From Prosopocoilus inquinatus (taxonomy: Eukaryota; Arthropoda; Insecta; Coleoptera; Lucanidae): a stretch of DNA of 64,000 bases. Location: NCBI GenBank assembly GCA_036172665.1, contig CM069871.1:56914713-56978712 (forward strand). Direction: 5' to 3'. The position numbers were made by a program, and so were the translations under genes. The first letter of the stretch is position 1; each line of letters starts with the position of its first letter. Under the pieces are notes generated by a model, which was given only the letters and a program-made list of their open reading frames with translations, had not been told where the DNA came from and did no database searches. Positions 11,811 through 23,820 of this stretch are shown one piece after another.

Positions 11811-12003
11811 TGAAGTGGGAGTGTTGAAATAATCAATTATTATGAAATAGACTAATGTCTGTGTTTAGAATGTAATCAAGTAATATGAAAAGTTGTTTAC
11901 CGTATGCAGGTCTTGTTTAATAAAAACCAATGTCATTATCTTGTCTGAAAGTTGTTTACTGTATGTGAATCTTGTTTAATAAAAACCAATATCATTACCT
12001 TTC
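11811..12003 (+). repeat. Copia polypurine tract and 3' LTR remnant
   Basis: A purine run (gaagtgggag) at about 11812-11821 is followed by TGTTGAAATAATC, the usual start of Copia LTRs. A unit of about 59 bp (gttgtttac..gtatg..., cttgtttaataaaaaccaat) is duplicated in tandem within 11890-12003. The LTR end is not clear. Confidence 0.5.
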
Positions 12004-12670
12004 ATGAAAATAAATGTGTCCAATTTTTCAATAATCTTCGTATGTATTATAATTTGTATTTATTTTTGTCATATGAATACAACTCGACGTAACTAATATA
12101 AACAAAAGAAATAATTGTGTACTTACCCCACTGCAGCGAAGCATTACATAGCGGAACAAAAGCTTTTGTTTCATCCGGTGCAATATCTGAAACGGAAAAA
12201 AAATAATAATTCCGATCATTTAATAACCCCCGGCGGAATTTATTTGAACAGGAAAGTATCAATAAACACAAAAATCGAAACTTACTTCAGTATAGAGTTA
12301 TTTTTGAGAAATTTTTCATTTAGAAATTTCTACGCTAAATAAAAGTTGGTATTAGTGACGTTAATTTTCTGTGAAAATATTTTCCTGTACAGTAAGTTTA
12401 ATTTTCTACTCAAATTGAAGAATTTTAATAATAAACATATATATTATTTGGAGCAAATCCCGCTTCAATTTGTCTATCCTACTGCAATGTCAAGTCAAAA
12501 GGCGATAGTAAGATGTCGCTATTTTATATGTTAATAAACATATAGTATACAGACCGTCTCACGGCAAATGTAGATACTACAGCAGTTTGTACCAGTGCAA
12601 AATAAAGTTAACGTAATGTCTAATTAACTTGTCTTTTTACGTGAAATGAAAAGCTTTTATTAGTACTATA
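12004..12670. other. unassigned DNA with dispersed repeat copy 2
   Basis: Holds the second copy (12450-12540) of the repeat at 3504-3593 and otherwise nothing that I recognise. Confidence 0.5.
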
Positions 12671-14025
12671 CAGCGTGTCTATAAACCTATGTCTTTAATT
12701 GAAACCACAAAGTGATCAACAAAAGAAGCAAAATTTGTTATACAACTATTGGTCAGATAGCAATAATAGCGTAGATAAAAATTATTTTACTTTTTCATAG
12801 AAATTGTTTGAGGGTCGCTGAATCCTGCGTAAATATTCCGGCGGAGCCTGGTTTTCAACTATTCTCCGACGTTCGAGGCCATAAAAAGTCATAAAAACGT
12901 AGACCATGACCTAATGCACAGATATTCTACTTCCGGCAGGTCAAGTATCGTGTTTCTTTGTTAATTAAAAGCAGATAAATTTTGTAACTAGGTAAGTTTT
13001 TAATAGTTTAAAATATTCTGTGCGTGTTGCTTTAATTGATGATTAGTTTTGTGCTAATCCGTACTTTAATAGTTAAATATCAAAAATTCAATCTAAAGGC
13101 GATCGAAAAAGTGAAAATTCTTACATCATATTAATTTGTAAATTGCCAATAATCAACGTACAATGTTGATTACTAAAGTTTATTGCATTTGTACAGCAAA
13201 AATAAATTTGTTTTTTTATTAAAACTTCGAATAAACGACGAAATAAACGTCTGCACTAGGAGAGAGTTTTATATCTTTATGGTTTAAGCCGACGCAGAAA
13301 TTCAGGTTCAATATTATCCTTATAAAAACATGTGTTTTATGTTGGAATGTAAACAATTAATAAAATAGTTCGATCGAGAACTAGCGAAGTTATTCAATCA
13401 CTTATTTTGAATCCATAGATTATTGTGTGTACAGACAATCTAATTTATTTAAATTTTTCATCGTATCATACTCCCATTCTTGCTTTCCGTTTTAACTATA
13501 GGAATAGTTTTTGTTCTTGCAATACTCTTTCTGCAGCTATTAGTGCGATAATTAAAAAATAATTTCACGAATATTCAACGCAGTTACAAAACTAACGAAT
13601 GAAGATGTTTAATTACTTCAGCAAAAATCTAACGAAGATTAGGTTTAGGATTTTTAACATAATTGTTATTGTCTATTACAAAGAGGTGCGTAAACAAACG
13701 TTCTTACTTATCGCATGTTGAAAATACAAATAACATGCCGATGTCCGCAAGTCGGATTCATATTCGTATACAATAAGACCTTGACCGAGTTCTTCTAAAC
13801 GTAAATAAAAAGTTTTATTGCGGTTTATTGCTTTTATCGGAATAAATTGCTGAAATAAGTCGTAAACCAAGTAGAGGTTTCAAAACAAAGGGACTGCGCT
13901 CGCTTGTGATAGGTCAGTTTTTCATTTTTGGGTAAAAAAGATTCAGATTTGGAGAATTAATCTCTTATGTAAGAGGAACTTATATTACTTACGTCATTTA
14001 AAGACAGAGGTTTTGAGACAGCCTG
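12671..14025. mobile_element. non-autonomous inverted-repeat element, 1.36 kb
   Basis: The left end reads CAGCGTGTCTATAAACCT followed by ATGTCTTTAA. The reverse complement of the right end reads CAGGCTGTCTCAAAACCT followed by CTGTCTTTAA. TA flanks both ends (12669-12670 and 14026-14027). I see no transposase inside. The terminus resembles the foldback element at 46630-47600. Confidence 0.5.
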
Positions 14026-15092
14026 TATAGTCAATTAATAGGATTAATAAATGCATACGTTTATTCCAAATTGCAACTCACCGAGACAAACAAATCTTGT
14101 AAATTTATCTGCCCCTGGAGACAATTGTATCGATAGTGGATTCTAAGGATACTACAAAGCAGATAAATTTTTAAGGAAGTTAAAAAACCGGGCCTAAATA
14201 AAATTATGGCCCATAGATCGTAACTTTTATTTAATATTTAACCTAAAATAAATATTAAAAGTTAGTTTTGCAAAATAAAGGCAGTATGTGTCTATAGAGA
14301 ACATACGTTCCACGTATTTTGCGTTTGTACACAAGAAATTATTTTACGTACTGAGGAAAGTACTCCCCTTTATTTCAAGCTTAAAAAGAAAATTAAACCG
14401 ACGTACTTTCTCTTGTCATTTAAATGTTAATGTATTCAACAAGATAGTAGATCGCAAATCTAATAATGCCCGTCAGCGCTCTTTGTTTCGCGAGACTCTC
14501 TCTTTCCGGCTTCGGATGTAATAACGCATGACGTGAATTTTGAGGTGTCCGTAAACATGTTACAAAGCGCCCCTCACCGTATTCAATGAGATTTTACATT
14601 ACATTTCAGCAAAATCAGCAAAAATCACTTTGCGTTTGTTATCGTTTTATTTCTCTCTCCTAATATTTGTAATACAGACGGGGTAGCCTAGCAGTGTGGA
14701 GGTGAAAGATAGCAACTTTTTTAAATCTTTCTACGCTCGATGCTCAGTCTTCAAAAATCAACGTGTGAAATTTTAGCTTTTATTTTATTTTTTGAATGAC
14801 ACGTGTTAAAGTAAAAATAGAATTTTTTAAAATTTAAATGTGGGTTAGTGATGCACGGTTGAATCCAGAAAAGAAAATGCTCTTTGACTTAATTTTCAGC
14901 TGTATTCAATCAAACCTTTTTTTTCATGTTTCTTATACTTATGAAGTTTTAAGTAATTTTTTTAATTTTCTTTACGATAATATCAGATAATATGTTACCA
15001 CCATTTTCCGTAAATTTATTTTCATTGTAACTTTTTAAATTTTTGTAAGTTGGCATCAGTGAGTTTAATTTGATTCTAACGTCGCCGTCGGC
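14026..15092. other. unassigned intergenic DNA
   Basis: No gene is recognisable. The part at about 14450-14720 is relatively GC-rich for this window but has no convincing frame. Confidence 0.45.
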
Positions 15093-15220
15093 GTGTACCA
15101 TCGCAGACAATATAAACGGAAACATTACCTGTAAATATCTTGACCATGCGATGCAATAAGGTCGAATTTCGCACAGTTTTACTGCTTCTCGTTACGTTTA
15201 TATTGTCTGCGATGGTACAC
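15093..15220. repeat. 26-bp perfect inverted repeat (hairpin or MITE)
   Basis: The arms at 15093-15118 and 15195-15220 are exact reverse complements, starting gtgtaccatcgcagacaat. The 76-bp spacer has no coding potential. Perfect arms suggest a young MITE or selection for pairing. No clear target duplication is visible. Confidence 0.85.
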
Positions 15221-15781
15221 TACTGTCGAAAACTTTTAAGACGAAAAGCAGTAAATCTGTTGGAATTTGAGCCTTATTGAAATCTGAATTTAGAACCTTC
15301 TGCATTCAAGCCTCCCCGTTTCTCTCTCCCTCTCTTGACCAGAGGATGAGCAAGGTCATAAAATTCATTCACGAGAGCAGGTAATCTGTTAAGTATTGAA
15401 TAAGGAAATTCCAGGTAATGAGAACTGCGTAATTTGTAATGTATTATGACAGTAATTATTAATAAAATTAATTCAGGTATATAGTTATATTTTGTGAAGT
15501 CATGTTTAGTTTGTTAATTGTTTTTAGTTTAATGTTAATAAAAATAATACCTACCCGGGTTTTGTTATATTCTGTTTTTTTTATGATTCAATTTAGGTTT
15601 TCATATTTAAATTGTTAACAAAATTGAAAGACATTAAATCAAAATGTTTTAAACTGCCATAAGTTCGGAATGTATGTAAATGTAAATAAACCAAAATTAT
15701 TTTATTATTCTATTTTTTCTGTATAATCGAATGAGTAACAAAGTATTTTTAATGACACATTAATTTTTAATTGGACTTATA

Positions 15782-15896
15782 GCCGTTTTCATTATCAGAC
15801 TTTAAGGAAGCGTTAAGTCAATTTAAGAATGGGGGAACAAATGTATTTTTGTAGGTTAAAATAACTTTAAAATTAAAGTCCTATTATGAAATCGGA
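15782..15896 (+). repeat. small MITE, copy 1 (copy 2 inverted at 56869-56978)
   Basis: Ends are GCCGTTTTCATTATCAGAC at the left and, reverse-complemented, CCGATTTCATAATAGGAC at the right, so they form imperfect terminal inverted repeats. An inverted relative is at 56869-56978. Confidence 0.6.
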
Positions 15897-16190
15897 CGTT
15901 GATGTTATATTAATTAATTCATGAAAACGTATGATAAAGAATATTCTTAAAAGTGATGCAAATTCCTGTTCACGAAACCAGTAATTTAAATACAAATTGA
16001 GGAATTTAAGCATCTAATAAGAAAATGAAAATTAATACTGAATAGGATATTGTTCCTAATATTTAATCCTGTTTAAGTATCTTGCGCAGGAATGATTTTA
16101 TACCTCTACATCCTATTACATTTGTAAAATGTTGGTATTCTGGAAAATTTCCGGTAATTCCGTGTATTATCCCAATTGGGATTGTGGGTA

Positions 16191-16368
16191 CACAGAGAAA
16201 AATCATTAGTAAAAAGTAACACAAATTGTAGTTAGAATTAAGACGGAAACAAATTGTAGCAAATATTCGCACAATTGTCGGACTATTCACTGGAATTGTG
16301 TTAATATTTGCTACAATTTCGTTCTGACTACAATTTGTGTTACTTTCTACTATTGATTTTTCTCTGTG
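16191..16368. mobile_element. MITE of Tc1/mariner type, 178 bp
   Basis: The left arm starts CACAGAGAAAAATCA and continues through gtaacacaaattgtagt and caaattgtagcaaatatt. The right arm is its inverted counterpart at about 90 percent identity over roughly 75 bp. TA flanks both ends (16189-16190 and 16369-16370). The two arms occupy nearly all of it, so it would fold into one long hairpin. Confidence 0.8.
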
Positions 16369-16370
16369 TA

Positions 16371-16896
16371 TAACAAGCTGCTAACTAATTGTTCCTTAGT
16401 ATTGAACAATTTCTTGTGACGAAAAGTTTTGTTTAATTTCGTTGTGAAATGGAACGCAGAACACATACTACCGAAAGAGATAATGATTCCATTTTATATT
16501 ATCATAGAAGCAACGATGCATGTTATTATTACTGGAAACCGTAACCAATATTTATTTATTGGGCTTGCCGCCGGCCGTACCATAAAACCAGGTCAGCCGG
16601 CTAAATGTTGTTAAGGTTCATAATTGCACAGCACGGATATTCGTACGGCCAGGCGTATTTCATTTCGACTTAAAACTTTTCGACACCACCGTACGTGGCA
16701 ACAAGATTGGCGCCCCGCTTTTATCTCTCTTCCGTACTGACTCTCGCCCGAACCGGTTGCGTGAGCATTGTTCGCCTTAAGTGGTTAAGTTTTGCCTTAT
16801 TGCTTCAATTTTGTGCAAACCAACTCCGTTTTGAGAATCTCGTTCCGTTAATTTTGTTGGGCAAGTGTCTCAAACAAGCCGTTTATACGGTAAGTT
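16371..16896. other. unassigned, GC-richer DNA upstream of Gypsy relic
   Basis: The segment at about 16560-16780 is richer in G and C than its surroundings and could be a decayed LTR or leader of the Gypsy relic that follows. I could not find its ends. Confidence 0.35.
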
Positions 16897-17200
16897 TTTA
16901 ATGGGATTGTCCGAAGCAAAGAAATTAGCAGTAATTAATACACCACGCGGACTTTTTCAGTATCAGCGCCTTGCCTTCGAATAGCTAGTACTCTTGCTAT
17001 TTTTCAGCGTCTCATTTAGCGTCATTCACGGTTTACCAGACTGCGCCAGTTACTTGGACGAAATCATCATCACTGGATCTAGTAATTTAGAATATCTGCG
17101 AAATATAGATAAACTCTTGTCTTGTCTCGAAACTTGCGGCCTGAAATGCAATTTGTCGAAGAGCGAATTTTTCAAGCAAAAAGTCGAATATCTTGGCAAC
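16897..17200 (+). pseudogene. Gypsy reverse transcriptase, left fragment
   Basis: Frames give INTPRGLFQYQRLAF, then YLDEIIITGSSNLEYLRNID and NLSKSEFFKQKVEYLG, the RT palm and thumb of a Gypsy element of the K02A2.6-like type. The catalytic YLDD box reads YLDE, so the enzyme would be inactive. The frame is broken between the first and second blocks. A LINE interrupts it directly after VEYLG. Confidence 0.85.
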
Positions 17201-18395
17201 TTTTATGTCATTTTTCTCAGTTCGTATCTAATCATTTGGACAAAGCAGGACAGGTCAATGTCATTCATACCGACTTTGACAAATCATTTGACCGCGTACA
17301 CCATCAAATTCTCCTACAGAAGTTGTTATCAGTTGGTTTTGCTCATAAGTTAGTTGCATTAATAGAGTGCTATTTGATGAATAGGCCATCACTTGTTGTC
17401 ATCGTTCGTGTCCAATCGTCTCCTTATGTACCATCTTCGGGTGTACCTCAAGGCTCGAATCTCGGCCCTTTGTTGTTACTGATTTTCGTTGACGACTTAC
17501 CTCATGTAATCAACAGCGATATTTTATTGTTCGCTGACGATGCAAAAATATTTAAATCGATTAAGAATATTGGTGATTGTCACAGGTTTGAACTCTGGTG
17601 CAAACATAATAAATTAAAAATCAATGTGGATAAATGTATGGCAGTCTCGTATACTGGAAGAAAGAATGTGGTTTTATTCAGCTGTCAACTTATATCAACC
17701 ACAGTGGAAACGGTCACTTGTTTCAAGAACTTAAGTATGTCATTTGATTGTAAATTCACTTTTGAGTTACATATTAGGCAGATTGTTACCAGAAGCTTAA
17801 AAATTTTAGGCTTCATAATTCATAATTGTCGTCCTTGGAACTGTATTTCGGAATGGTGAGAACGTTCCTTGAGTACGCCTCCTTGGTATGGTTTCCTTTT
17901 TATAATTATCAGAAAAATCTGCTGGAAAATATTCAAAAAATATTTTTTAAATATATTATCTTTAAAGAGACAAGTGTATTCCCTTCATCTGTCAACTACA
18001 ATGAGTTATTAAATTCTTTTAATTATGACAGTCTAGAGACTCGGAGAATTGTTTCAGCATTAGTTAATGTACGTAAGGTACTTAATAAGGTGATTCAGGA
18101 AGAATTTTTATTGTCACAAATTAATTTTAGAGTACCAGTAAATACTAGATTAAACCATGCCCTTAAGTGTCCTAAAACACGCACCAACCTATTAAGACTT
18201 CACCAATTTATATTATGACATATCTTTATAACGAAATATCTGTTAAGGTCGACATCAACGTTTGTTCCGTCAAACAATTGAAAAATATAGCTACGGTATA
18301 TTTCAAATAATTTTTCAACTTTCAGGCAATAGTTTCTAGTGATGCTCCTTAATTGGCAATAGCTGTGGAGCGTAACAACTGCAATAAACAATAAA
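17201..18395 (+). pseudogene. 5'-truncated jockey-like LINE inside the Gypsy relic
   Basis: The reading frame at about 17201-17859 gives HLDKAGQVNVIHTDFDKSFD, SSGVPQGSNLGPLL and LLFADDAKIF: RT motifs A, B and C of the jockey/CR1 group (the usual YADD box is FADD). It continues in a second frame (17826-18218) with RTFLEYASLVWFPFYN and LENIQKIF. The frame change near 17850 shows decay. The 3' end carries AATAAAC repeats at about 18382-18396. Upstream RT and endonuclease are absent, typical of incomplete reverse transcription. Confidence 0.85.
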
Positions 18396-19660
18396 CATAT
18401 TTTCACGGAATTGACTTCGTCCTTCAGATTCTGGCATCGCTGCAATCAAGAAACTCGTCCAAAGAATCTATTGAAGATTCAATCGTTTCTTGGCAAGATT
18501 CGGCTACTACAAGAAGTTCCGTTGAATGAGCTTCGGAAGAAAAATGCAACCTTTAGCTGGGGTCCTCGACAAGAGACAGCGTTTCAAGACCTGAAACGGC
18601 ATATTATTGAGGCAACTAAGCTTCTCTCGCATCGCGACTGCAATGAACTGGAGAAGCAACTGCGTTTTCTTCAAAGACCATGAATGAGCATGAGAAACGG
18701 TAGAGCTCGAGAAAAAAGCTCTGCTGATAGTTTATGGCATCAAGAAATTCCATCTGTAGTTATATGTTCGCCAATTCGAGCTTCAAACAGGTCACAAGCC
18801 CTCGGTCACAATCTTCAATCCGAACAAGAAATTGCCCTCAACTTCTATACAGCGTCTTCAAGGCTGGGCAATTTTCTTGATGAGCTATAACTACTGGATT
18901 CGATATAGGACCACAGAAGCGTATCCAAATGCACTGTCACAACTTGATTTAGAGTTTGAAAAGAGAGAAGAGAGTTGTTCTTGCCTGAATCAGGAACTTA
19001 ATGAGCTTGTCGAAAATTTTCAAAAACCAATTCGCAGAAAATAGCAGAAGTAACAAAGCAGGATCCGGTTTTGTCTCAAGTCTTAGGGAAGAGCAAGAAT
19101 GCATGGCCGAACCAAGTCTCTAACAAGATCCAAGCCAATTTTAGCCGGCAATACAACCTGTATGTCGAAAAAGATGTTATCCTGTATCACACTGATGAAC
19201 ATTCACGCGATGTTATTCCGGTAAGCTTACGGCATGGTATTCTAACGATGCTTCACGAAGGTCACAGAATCTGCCATAGCCATTATCCAATCGTATGTAT
19301 TTGCTGTTTTAAGAACACTTTACAGTGAATTGTACGAAGGAAACAGCTCGCCCGCCGTCATTGTTGGTGGCCTAACGTTGATGAAGAAATCGAACAAATA
19401 ATTAAGAAATGTGAAGTTTACCAACACCACCAGCCCGATCCGACAAGACAATTTGAGGCTTGGCCGAAAGCGAAACACCCTTGGGACAGGGTTCACATCG
19501 ACTACGCCGGTCCTTTCTTAAATAGCACGCGGATGATTGCTGTCGATTTTTTTTCGAAATATCCCTACTTTGTGTATCAAGGATACAGTCAACGATACCA
19601 CCCCGGAGACCACTATTGGATTGCTTGAAAAAATTTTCCTAATCGAAGGTTTGGCGATGT
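18396..19660 (+). pseudogene. Gypsy RT-RNase H-integrase, right fragment
   Basis: The Gypsy polyprotein resumes with LLKIQSFLGKIRLLQEVPLN and TFSWGPRQETAFQDLK (end of RT). A frameshifted RNase H follows, with LQGWAIFLMSYNYWIRYRT corresponding to the 'RLQRW...YdyeI.Yr' block. Integrase is marked by VRKCEVYQ-like and HPWDRVHIDYAGPF blocks near 19420-19515 and by TPETTIGLLEKIF near 19600. Multiple stops and shifts are present. It ends against the minus-strand Penelope-like relic near 19660. Confidence 0.8.
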
Positions 19661-20534
19661 TACTTATGCGTTCCCATTTTTCGTCAATTATATTTAGTAC
19701 TGATTTTTTCGGAATGTTTGTAAAAAAGTGAAACTACATCCAGTGAGATGAGTTCATAATTCGGAGGTAGCGTTATATCTGAAATGAAATTTACAAATGA
19801 CCTGGTGTCAGTAATGTTGTATGACGTTCTATATTGAAACGCGTTTTTTAATATATTTGCTATAAATTTAGCTATATTACAAGTAGGTGAATTTATAGAT
19901 GACACTATAGGTCTTAGAGGTACGTCTGTTTTATGAGTCTTGGGTAGACCATAAAACTTAGGTGCATCCGAGTTGTAAATAGTAAGTTGTTTGAAAGTAG
20001 TGTCATTAATAAATTTCTTGTCTTTTAAATTCTTCACCATGTCATTTGCTTTATTTTGTACAGTTAGCGTAGGATCTCTATTGATTTTGCAATAAATAGT
20101 TGTGTCTTGTAGCAATGTCAAAGCTTTTTGAATATAATCATTCTTATTTATTACAGTATTGTTGCTTTTATCTGATTTTGTTACCACCAAATCTGGATGT
20201 TCCTTCAAAAAATCTTTTGTTTTTTTTTGTAAATTTCGGAGTAAGGTGACTTTGTGACATCTTCTTTCTTAAGAGAATTCGTAATGACGTTCGTGACTCT
20301 AGCTCTTTGTACATCTTTTATTTGAGGTGAAAATTGTTCTATAATATTCTCTACATCTGCTAGAAAATGTCCCAATTTCATCTCTCTTGTCGATTCAGGT
20401 AAATTAAACTTTGGACCTAGTGATAAAAAATCTTTAATGTCATCAGGTATGACTTCATCCGATACGTTTACAAACCACTTTGAGTTGTCTTTGAACGGTT
20501 TCTTTTTAATAACTTCTGTTTTTAAGTCATTCAC
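19660..20534 (-). pseudogene. Penelope-like element reverse transcriptase, truncated
   Basis: The minus strand reads PKFYGLPKTHKTDVPLRPIV, SSINSPTCNIAKFIANIL and LPPNYELISLDVVSLF, diagnostic of Penelope-like element RTs, a lineage related to telomerase RT. Upstream, 20205-20534 encodes the N-terminal extension (for example LSLGPKFNLPE). Frameshifts fall near 20206 and, after SLDVVSLF, near 19720. The catalytic YxDD box and any GIY-YIG endonuclease are missing because the element is cut off at its junction with the Gypsy relic. Confidence 0.85.
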
Positions 20535-20734
20535 TTTCTTTATATTTTTATGTTTTGTTTTATTGAAAGTTTTTTTGAAAGATGCATCCAGTCTAGATTT
20601 GTATTAATGTAAAATGTGATTAGGCAAAGTTTCTTGTATTTTCGTCATTACTTCATTGACGTTACGTTTAAGGTTGTTAATCGTATTATGAGTAATTTTA
20701 ATATATATGTATATATATCGGCTTTTGCTTTTGT

Positions 20735-20856
20735 GCAGTCACAGCGCAATGTAATGAAATATTGGAGAGGTAAATGGCCACTAAATACCGTAGCTTTGCC
20801 TGTTCGAAATTGGCCGTTTAGCCCTCCAGTCTCTGAATACATTGCGCTATGACTGT
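20735..20856. repeat. inverted repeat hairpin, possible MITE
   Basis: The arm gcagtcacagcgcaatgta at 20735-20753 pairs with tacattgcgctatgactgt at 20838-20856 (two mismatches). Inside, taaatggcca and tggccgttta form a second, nested inverted pair. It lies just upstream of the Penelope-like relic's N-terminal end. Confidence 0.65.
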
Positions 20857-22876
20857 ACATTATTTTAACAAGTAAGTGAACTAGTTCATCGGTGCTATTC
20901 GTTTCTCCGATGTGCATTATACGCGGGCGTAACAATTTTCTTCGCGTGTTATCATGGCGACTATTAGTGCATGTCGTATTTGTTACAGGCTTTTACGGAT
21001 AGTTTTTTTTTACCGCTAGATTTTATCGCTAGCGTGTATCTTTAGCTTTCATTGCTGACTTTCATTGAGGGATTTTATTGTCAACTTTCGTCGATTCCCG
21101 GAATTAAGCTCTGTATCGTTCGTTTGTCTGTCTCGTTTAAGATTCAATACCGCTCTCCTCTTTGGGGACAGACGCTGCAGTCCAACGAAAGGTAAATATG
21201 TTTTGTAGATGAGTCATTGCATAGAGTATACCGTTTTGGACTTTGTACCCTTTGGAGGGGCACTAATAATAGCCATAGTAGCCTACTCACGAGGCAAAAT
21301 TCAAGATTTATCTACCTATCACAAAAGAATAGAGTAAGAATATTTATTTATATATTATTTTCCATTACCTATGCTCTTCGTTTAAGTTTACTCGCCGGTG
21401 CTCCTTTTTCCCAGTTGTTCTAACCGAACACTTGAAAAGAATTCTTTGGAACCTCCGCAAAAAATATTGTATCTTTCACATCTTGATCCCAAAAAAATGC
21501 CTTCCTTCGCAGGTCCATTTTAAAATACTTTTTTTTGTACACCTTCAATTTGTCGTGAAAGAGAGAAAACACTGCAGTAAGATAAAAGTCACCCAACTCG
21601 ATAATCAATCTAAAAAAATACATACACATTTCAGTGTGGTCAATAAAACTGACGACTTTAAGTACTTTGGATTTTGCTGCTCTTATACTATATTTAAACT
21701 AAGAAATGATTTTTGCTTTCAATAACTTAGGTACCTTTTGTAATGTGCGCAATAAAACAGAAAATCAAAAGCGGAAGTTAAGTAATAAGAAGACGAAACG
21801 ACCGTATACATAAACTTTTACGATTATATCGCGATCGTTAATGTCTTTGCTTGTTTTCCATTGCTTTTATGCACATTTTTTTTATATATCTGCGGTCAAC
21901 ATACACGGATATATGCGCACCCGTTTCTGTACATGTGCGTTTAACAGTTTAATGTAAAACACGATGACGATACACAACCACCGCCTTTTATCGATCAATA
22001 TTTGCTTTCATTTCACTTCAACAAATCAAATTGGCTCCATTCCAATTTGTGTGTAGTTTACAAATAAAAGTGTGCGGTGCATTTAATAAATATTTGATCG
22101 TGCTCGAAGCGTATTAGGGAAAAGCTCGGTATTAAGGAAATTGAAATCTGGGCTTTTTTACGGCACGTTTACACGTCAAATTCAACAATAGTCAAGACGG
22201 TACGTCAGTTTGTTTCAAAATAGAATTTAATCCATCAAGGTTTCAGTATTATTTATTTGCATAGCGAAAAACTTTTTTGCTATCGAAAAATATCTCTTAA
22301 AAACTCATATGGTATTCCGCTTTCGGTTTCAAACAAATTTTTTTAACAAAATTAAGGGAGAATTTTACTTAAATATACAAAGTAATTATTAATAATAATA
22401 TGAAAAGTCTTCAACTACAATTTGTATATTTTATTTAAAACCTAGATCTTGTGTTACGGTTTGAAAAATCGCTTTTCAGGAGTCATCCTGTATACTCAGT
22501 TTGCATCCCATTTGGATCCGATGTTGCAGTGATGTTGACCGGCAACTTAAATTGGTGGAATTTCGTGTTGTACTTTTCGCATCTGCTTTTATGGCATTGA
22601 AAATAAGGTTTTACTATCGCCTCCATCGCAAAATTAATTGGATTTTTATAACACAAACTGTCTTATGCCTCGCTTTAGTTTTGTGGTGCATTTCGCAGGC
22701 ACAATAGCCCGGTTTTAAATCGTCTCACGACTCTCGCTGTTTCTGCATTTCTTTTTAAACAAACAATAACGCCTAGAGTTTCTACATTTACATATAATTA
22801 AATCATCTTTTGTAAGCGTCTGCGAAGTTTCCGAGCTTGCGTGAGAACTTGATTGAACGTTTATTTTAAAACGTTT
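20857..22876. other. unassigned intergenic DNA
   Basis: No gene is recognised. A block at 22452-22495 (gttacggtttgaaaaatcgc, ending catcctgtatac) has a relative at 46350-46392, so an interspersed repeat end lies here. Confidence 0.45.
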
Positions 22877-22877
22877 A

Positions 22878-23032
22878 GGGGCTTATTCGGTATCAAAGCC
22901 TTAAATTTAAAGGGCTGTTAAATTTTGTTGCTACGGTAACAACCAATTATAGATTTGTGTTTAATTTATGTTTTAAATTTTAAAGGCCCCCTAAATTTTA
23001 ACGGCCCGTTAATATGTTACAGAATACGCCCC
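22878..23032. mobile_element. Tourist/Harbinger-like MITE, 155 bp
   Basis: The left end GGGGCTTATTCGGTATC and the reverse-complemented right end GGGGCGTATTCTGTAAC are inverted repeats, continued inside by TTAAATTTAAAGGGC-like and GGGCCGTTAAAATTT-like subterminal pairs. TTA flanks both ends (22875-22877 and 23033-23035), the 3-bp target duplication of PIF/Harbinger elements. Confidence 0.75.
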
Positions 23033-23035
23033 TTA

Positions 23036-23820
23036 GACAGTCAAAAAATTTCCGGCGACGTCTCACTTTTCCCGTTTTAACGTCCTGAGAATTACAATTT
23101 TTTGTATAGGTATTATTTTAACGGAAACTTAAATTGACCTTTTATGCCATTGGTCTTCCTTACGTCAGCTTTTATTCTGTTTACTCTTGTTGATAGCACA
23201 AAGGTTTCGATTCGTGTAACCTTTCCTTCGTTTATTACGGTCAAGTAGTTTTGCTAGTTTTGGCTTTATTAATTTGCGTTACGCCTGGAGCGAGTTTGTC
23301 ATCTTGTGGTGTCCCCAGCGCCTGGTGGTATTCTTTGAAGGGGGTTTTGCTTCGTTTTCCCAGTGTGTTCATCTAAGGGCACATATTTTAAATTCTTGTT
23401 GACGAACCTCGGTGGAGGTTTCCTTATTGTACGACTTGTCGATTTTGACGTGACATTGTAAATTATTTCATCAAACTTTTTTTGTTTCTAGTTTTTGAAT
23501 ACTCTTAATTAATAAAAAAAAATTAAGTTTGTACAATGTCTGTCATCAGTTTGTTAGGACGCAATTAATATTCTTAATGAAACCTATAAAGTAAAATCAA
23601 GAAGAGAATGAAAAAATGGTTAAGGTTTAGCGTACATTATAAACATCATTCATTACAAGTGGTTGTTGTTGTTGTTCATTTTTATTTTCAAGAATTAGGT
23701 GAGTATTAAATTTATCATTAATTTATAGTTGATTTCTTATCATTTCCTAATAATTATTTTGATATCCATCGTTTAATTCCCAGCTGAATTCGCAGCATAC
23801 TTTTACAGTCAATTTTTATT
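23036..23820. other. unassigned intergenic DNA
   Basis: Nothing recognised beyond a short (GTT)n run near 23663. Confidence 0.5.
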
